The notes under the pieces: generated by a model
The model's input: only the letters and a program-made list of their open reading frames with translations
What the model was told of the DNA's origin: nothing
Databases searched by the model: none
Assembly (NCBI GenBank): GCA_934370915.1
Contig: CAKRNI010000009.1
Coordinates: forward strand, 1 to 27,221
Source: an uncultured Lachnospiraceae bacterium
Lineage (GTDB): Bacteria > Bacillota > Clostridia > Lachnospirales > Lachnospiraceae
Direction: 5' to 3'
DNA length: 27,221 nucleotides
Position numbers and translations under genes: made by a program
Part shown: piece after piece, positions 25,142-27,221 of the stretch
Layout of the letters: each line of letters starts with the position of its first letter
Numbering within the stretch: position 1 is the first letter of the stretch

Positions 25142-26175
25142 TCCAATACCTCCCTGCACTCATGTTCAAGTAATTCAATTTCGTCTTCTCCGTCTAGGAT
25201 CTGGAATCGGATCCGGTTTACATGTTTCTCAAAGGGCTTCAGAATTTCCGTCGCCCCGGCGCGCCCGTCAAACCCACAGTTTGTCGGCTCCAGCGCCATC
25301 GCAAAATCCCCGGCTGCCAGACTCTTCCACTGGGTCAGATACGGGACCGCTGATTTTTCAAAACAGATACAGAGCCCGATCTGAAGCTCGTCATTGACAA
25401 ACGCCGCAAACGTATTTCCATTACGATCCGCTGCCAGCTCATGCTGGAATACCTGCTCCGGCGCATGCTCCACCGGCTCCTCCATCACGTTCCAGTCCGC
25501 CTCGCCCGCCTTCGCGTCCGCATCCCGCGGCTCACAGGAGACAGACGGCATGACGATCCGCATTCCAGGCACCAGAAACGGGTATCCAGCGTTGCAGTGA
25601 TAGAGGAAACATAACGGCTGGTCCTCAAATCCCTGGTTCTCGATCTCGTCCGTGAACACGATCTCGTTTTTTCCGTAAACCGTCTCCACGGTTCTTCTCA
25701 GCACCAGATTCTCACCGAAGATCCGCGCTTCCCGCATCTCCCCGGACACCCGGATCTTATACTCCCCGTTCTCCCAGAACGCGTCCATGGAGATCTTCTC
25801 CGCCGGGGTTGTTCTCATCCGTCCGTGAACCGGATATTCCACACCGTCCACCACCCGGTTTCCGTGGACATTTCCAAGGCCGCAGGTGAACATCGCGCCG
25901 CCCATGATGGAGCGCACCGCCTCGTCCCCCGCGGTATCGTAGGGATTCCGCCCCTGAAGTCCCGGCTTTGTGAGGAGACTTAAGTTAATCCCCTTATACC
26001 GGATCCAGGCCGGGTCCAGGCATTTATCGAGCATCAGCGGAAGCTCCAGCGGTCCATTGTGGATCATCGCACAGCGAAGTCCCGCTGCCCGCCCGTCCTG
26101 AAATTCCATCTGACGGACTCCGGCGACCTGATCCATATGACCGCAGACCGCCATCAGCATTTTCTGATCTGTCAT
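25129..26175 (-). CDS. DUF4432-family aldose 1-epimerase-like protein
   Basis: A 348-residue protein of the galactose-mutarotase-like beta-sandwich superfamily, DUF4432 branch. Recognisable stretches are GMxF-like GAMFTCGLGNVHG, the conserved PVHGRMRTTPAE, FLYHCNAGYPFL with its likely catalytic His, and LEPTNCGFDGR. Mutarotases interconvert sugar anomers; the substrate of DUF4432 proteins is not generally settled. The ATG directly follows the TAG of the isomerase gene, and its GGAGG box lies in the last codons of that gene, so the two are translationally coupled; the 3' end overlaps the kinase start. The context suggests it supplies the correct anomer of the sugar used by the isomerase. Confidence 0.87.
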   Translation of the reverse strand: MTDQKMLMAVCGHMDQVAGVRQMEFQDGRAAGLRCAMIHNGPLELPLMLDKCLDPAWIRYKGINLSLLTKPGLQGRNPYDTAGDEAVRSIMGGAMFTCGLGNVHGNRVVDGVEYPVHGRMRTTPAEKISMDAFWENGEYKIRVSGEMREARIFGENLVLRRTVETVYGKNEIVFTDEIENQGFEDQPLCFLYHCNAGYPFLVPGMRIVMPSVSCEPRDADAKAGEADWNVMEEPVEHAPEQVFQHELAADRNGNTFAAFVNDELQIGLCICFEKSAVPYLTQWKSLAAGDFAMALEPTNCGFDGRAGATEILKPFEKHVNRIRFQILDGEDEIELLEHECREVLECMM

Positions 26176-26862
26176 CTATTTTGCCTCCGGATATTCGTTG
26201 CACAGCAGACGGTACGGTGCTTCATCCTCCTCGATCTTCGGGAATCTTCCCATCTTCTCGTAGAAACGGTTATCCACGTTATCGTCGTTGCACTGGCTGA
26301 CTTCTCCTAAAAGGACCGGGCCGGTTCCCTCTTCCACCTCGAAATCATGGTACATGTACGGGTAGATGGAAATGCTTTCGCCAGGAGTTAATCGCACCTG
26401 CGTTCCTGCCGGAACGACCATTTCCCTTCCGTCAACATGGACATGGACATCGTTCACTTTATCGAGATCCTCATCCTTCGTGGAATTGTATACACGGATC
26501 AGAACATTTCCGCCGCCGCGGTTGATGATATCCTCCATCTTGGACCAGTGGAAATGCATCGGGGAATACTGTCCCTCTCTGATGTACAGGAGTTTTTCCG
26601 CATAGGATTTTGTATATTTGTCCTTCATTTTCAGGTTTCCGTTCCGGATCGTGATCAGGGAGAACCCGACTTTATCAAAATCCCCGAGACCGTAGTCTGT
26701 GATATCCCAGCCTAACATGTTGTCACGGATCTCATCGTAATCATGTCCTTTTTCCTTCCACTCTTCCGGTGTGAAATTACAGAATGGCGGGATCGCAAAG
26801 CGGTATTCCCTGATCATCTGTTCCATCTCTTTTAAAGCCGCGTTGATCTCACTGCGTTTCAT
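26176..26862 (-). CDS. D-lyxose / D-mannose isomerase (cupin type)
   Basis: A 228-residue single-domain cupin of the D-lyxose isomerase family. The metal ligands are visible as His103 and His105 (MHFHWSKMED), Glu110, and His172 (YMYHDF). Enzymes of this family interconvert D-lyxose and D-xylulose and also D-mannose and D-fructose, using Mn2+. AGGAGG lies 8 bases before ATG 26862; the frame continues upstream to 26922, but through a hairpin and without a ribosome-binding site. It is followed without a gap by the epimerase and then the PfkB kinase, forming an isomerase-epimerase-kinase operon downstream of a ribose-type binding-protein gene. Either natural substrate is possible. Confidence 0.92.
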   Translation of the reverse strand: MKRSEINAALKEMEQMIREYRFAIPPFCNFTPEEWKEKGHDYDEIRDNMLGWDITDYGLGDFDKVGFSLITIRNGNLKMKDKYTKSYAEKLLYIREGQYSPMHFHWSKMEDIINRGGGNVLIRVYNSTKDEDLDKVNDVHVHVDGREMVVPAGTQVRLTPGESISIYPYMYHDFEVEEGTGPVLLGEVSQCNDDNVDNRFYEKMGRFPKIEEDEAPYRLLCNEYPEAK

Positions 26863-26890
26863 ACAAACTTCCTCCTGTCCCTGATATGCA

Positions 26891-26920
26891 GGAACGCCGA
26901 TCCTTGCGGTCCGGCGTTCC
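26891..26920 (-). other. Perfect intercistronic stem-loop before the isomerase gene
   Basis: GGAACGCCG (26891-26899) and CGGCGTTCC (26912-26920) form a 9-bp perfect stem with a 12-base loop. No T run follows on either strand, so it is not a classic terminator. It lies about 20 bases before the ribosome-binding site of the isomerase gene. Possible roles are 3'-end protection of the upstream mRNA or control of translation. Confidence 0.55.
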
Positions 26921-26983
26921 ATTGCGTTACATGTTTCAGTAACTGTCCGTCGCGCGGAAGCTACCGTTATTTTAATTCATTTT

Positions 26984-27020
26984 CGTGCTGATTTCCAGAC
27001 TATTTTTCCAGACCAGCACG
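26984..27020 (-). other. Inverted repeat enclosing a tandem TTTCCAGAC repeat
   Basis: CGTGCTG (26984-26990) pairs with CAGCACG (27014-27020). The 23-base loop contains TTTCCAGAC twice (26992-27000 and 27005-27013). No U tract follows on the minus strand. It lies about 90 bp beyond the binding-protein stop codon. Function is unknown; it may mark the 3' end of the abundant binding-protein mRNA. Confidence 0.45.
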
Positions 27021-27107
27021 CTTCCTGTCATTCAGCTTTTCCGAGCAGGATTCACCAACTCAGGATTCTTACTTTGACAGATGGATCTTCTTTTTTACAG
27101 TTCTTAA

Positions 27108-27221
27108 TTAGTTTTTCTTCAGAACAGATACACCTGTATCGCTTACAGCGCCGCCAAGTTCTTCGCCCTCTAACGCTCTCACTGCTGCCTTAACGCCCTC
27201 TTTACCCATGACATCCGGGTT
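27108..27221 (-). CDS. Ribose-type periplasmic sugar-binding protein, C-terminal fragment
   Basis: The last 37 codons of a gene that enters from the right edge: NPDVMGKEGVKAAVRALEGE, then a GVSVLKKN end. The NP(x)xMGxxGVKAAVxALEG and DTGVSVL pattern is typical of the C-termini of RbsB-like (Peripla_BP_4) solute-binding proteins of sugar ABC importers. The rest of the importer must lie outside the window. It is encoded 245 bp upstream of the isomerase gene on the same strand; the space between holds two stem-loops and no clear U-tailed terminator, so they may share a transcript with the binding protein made in excess. Confidence 0.75.
   Translation of the reverse strand, partial: NPDVMGKEGVKAAVRALEGEELGGAVSDTGVSVLKKN

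Overview
The window looks like chromosome of a Gram-positive anaerobe of the Clostridia, most likely a Lachnospiraceae gut commensal (Blautia / Mediterraneibacter-like). The reasons are strong AGGAGG ribosome-binding sites before nearly every gene, TTGACA/TATAAT promoters with 17-base spacers, U-tailed intrinsic terminators, FCD-type GntR regulation, lipoprotein solute-binding proteins and a uronate-catabolic (uxu) locus. The genus is inference. Almost everything is on the minus strand; one zinc dehydrogenase gene is on the plus strand.

Layout from left to right (transcription runs right to left unless stated). 1-4597: a GldA/GldF-GldG-type ABC export module (ATPase, permease fused to a GldG-like domain, DUF4340 protein), followed 32 bp later by the first codons of an IlvD/Edd dehydratase. 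4687-11775: a five-gene unit of DUF3798 lipoprotein, double ABC ATPase, two ribose-type permeases and a PepV-like M20 dipeptidase. It has a near-perfect promoter and an intercistronic terminator after the lipoprotein gene. 12275-17231: a hexuronate locus of GntR/FCD regulator, divergent RspB-like zinc dehydrogenase, and an uxuA-uxuB operon. Two of its promoters share an 18-bp operator-like palindrome. 17505-19331: a tannase-like alpha/beta-hydrolase lipoprotein. 19493-20979: enolase with its own promoter. 21184-23020: mgtE magnesium channel behind a roughly 400-nt structured leader containing a 33-codon ORF and an internal terminator. 23156-24155: EamA-family exporter. 24191-27221: a sugar operon of (partial) ribose-type binding protein, D-lyxose/D-mannose isomerase, DUF4432 aldose epimerase and PfkB sugar kinase.

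Taken together this is a carbohydrate- and plant-polymer-oriented region: uronate catabolism, a galloyl/aryl esterase, an aldose-to-ketose-to-ketose-phosphate route, and glycolytic enolase. The items most worth following are the mgtE leader, which does not match the M-box as I know it; a pair of about 50-bp palindromic repeats lying just beyond the terminators of two unrelated genes; the shared operator of the uronate locus; and the DUF3798 transporter coupled to a dipeptidase, whose substrate is unknown. The right part (about 23.1-26.9 kb) appears clearly richer in G+C than the DUF3798/GntR part (about 6-13.3 kb); this was judged by eye.
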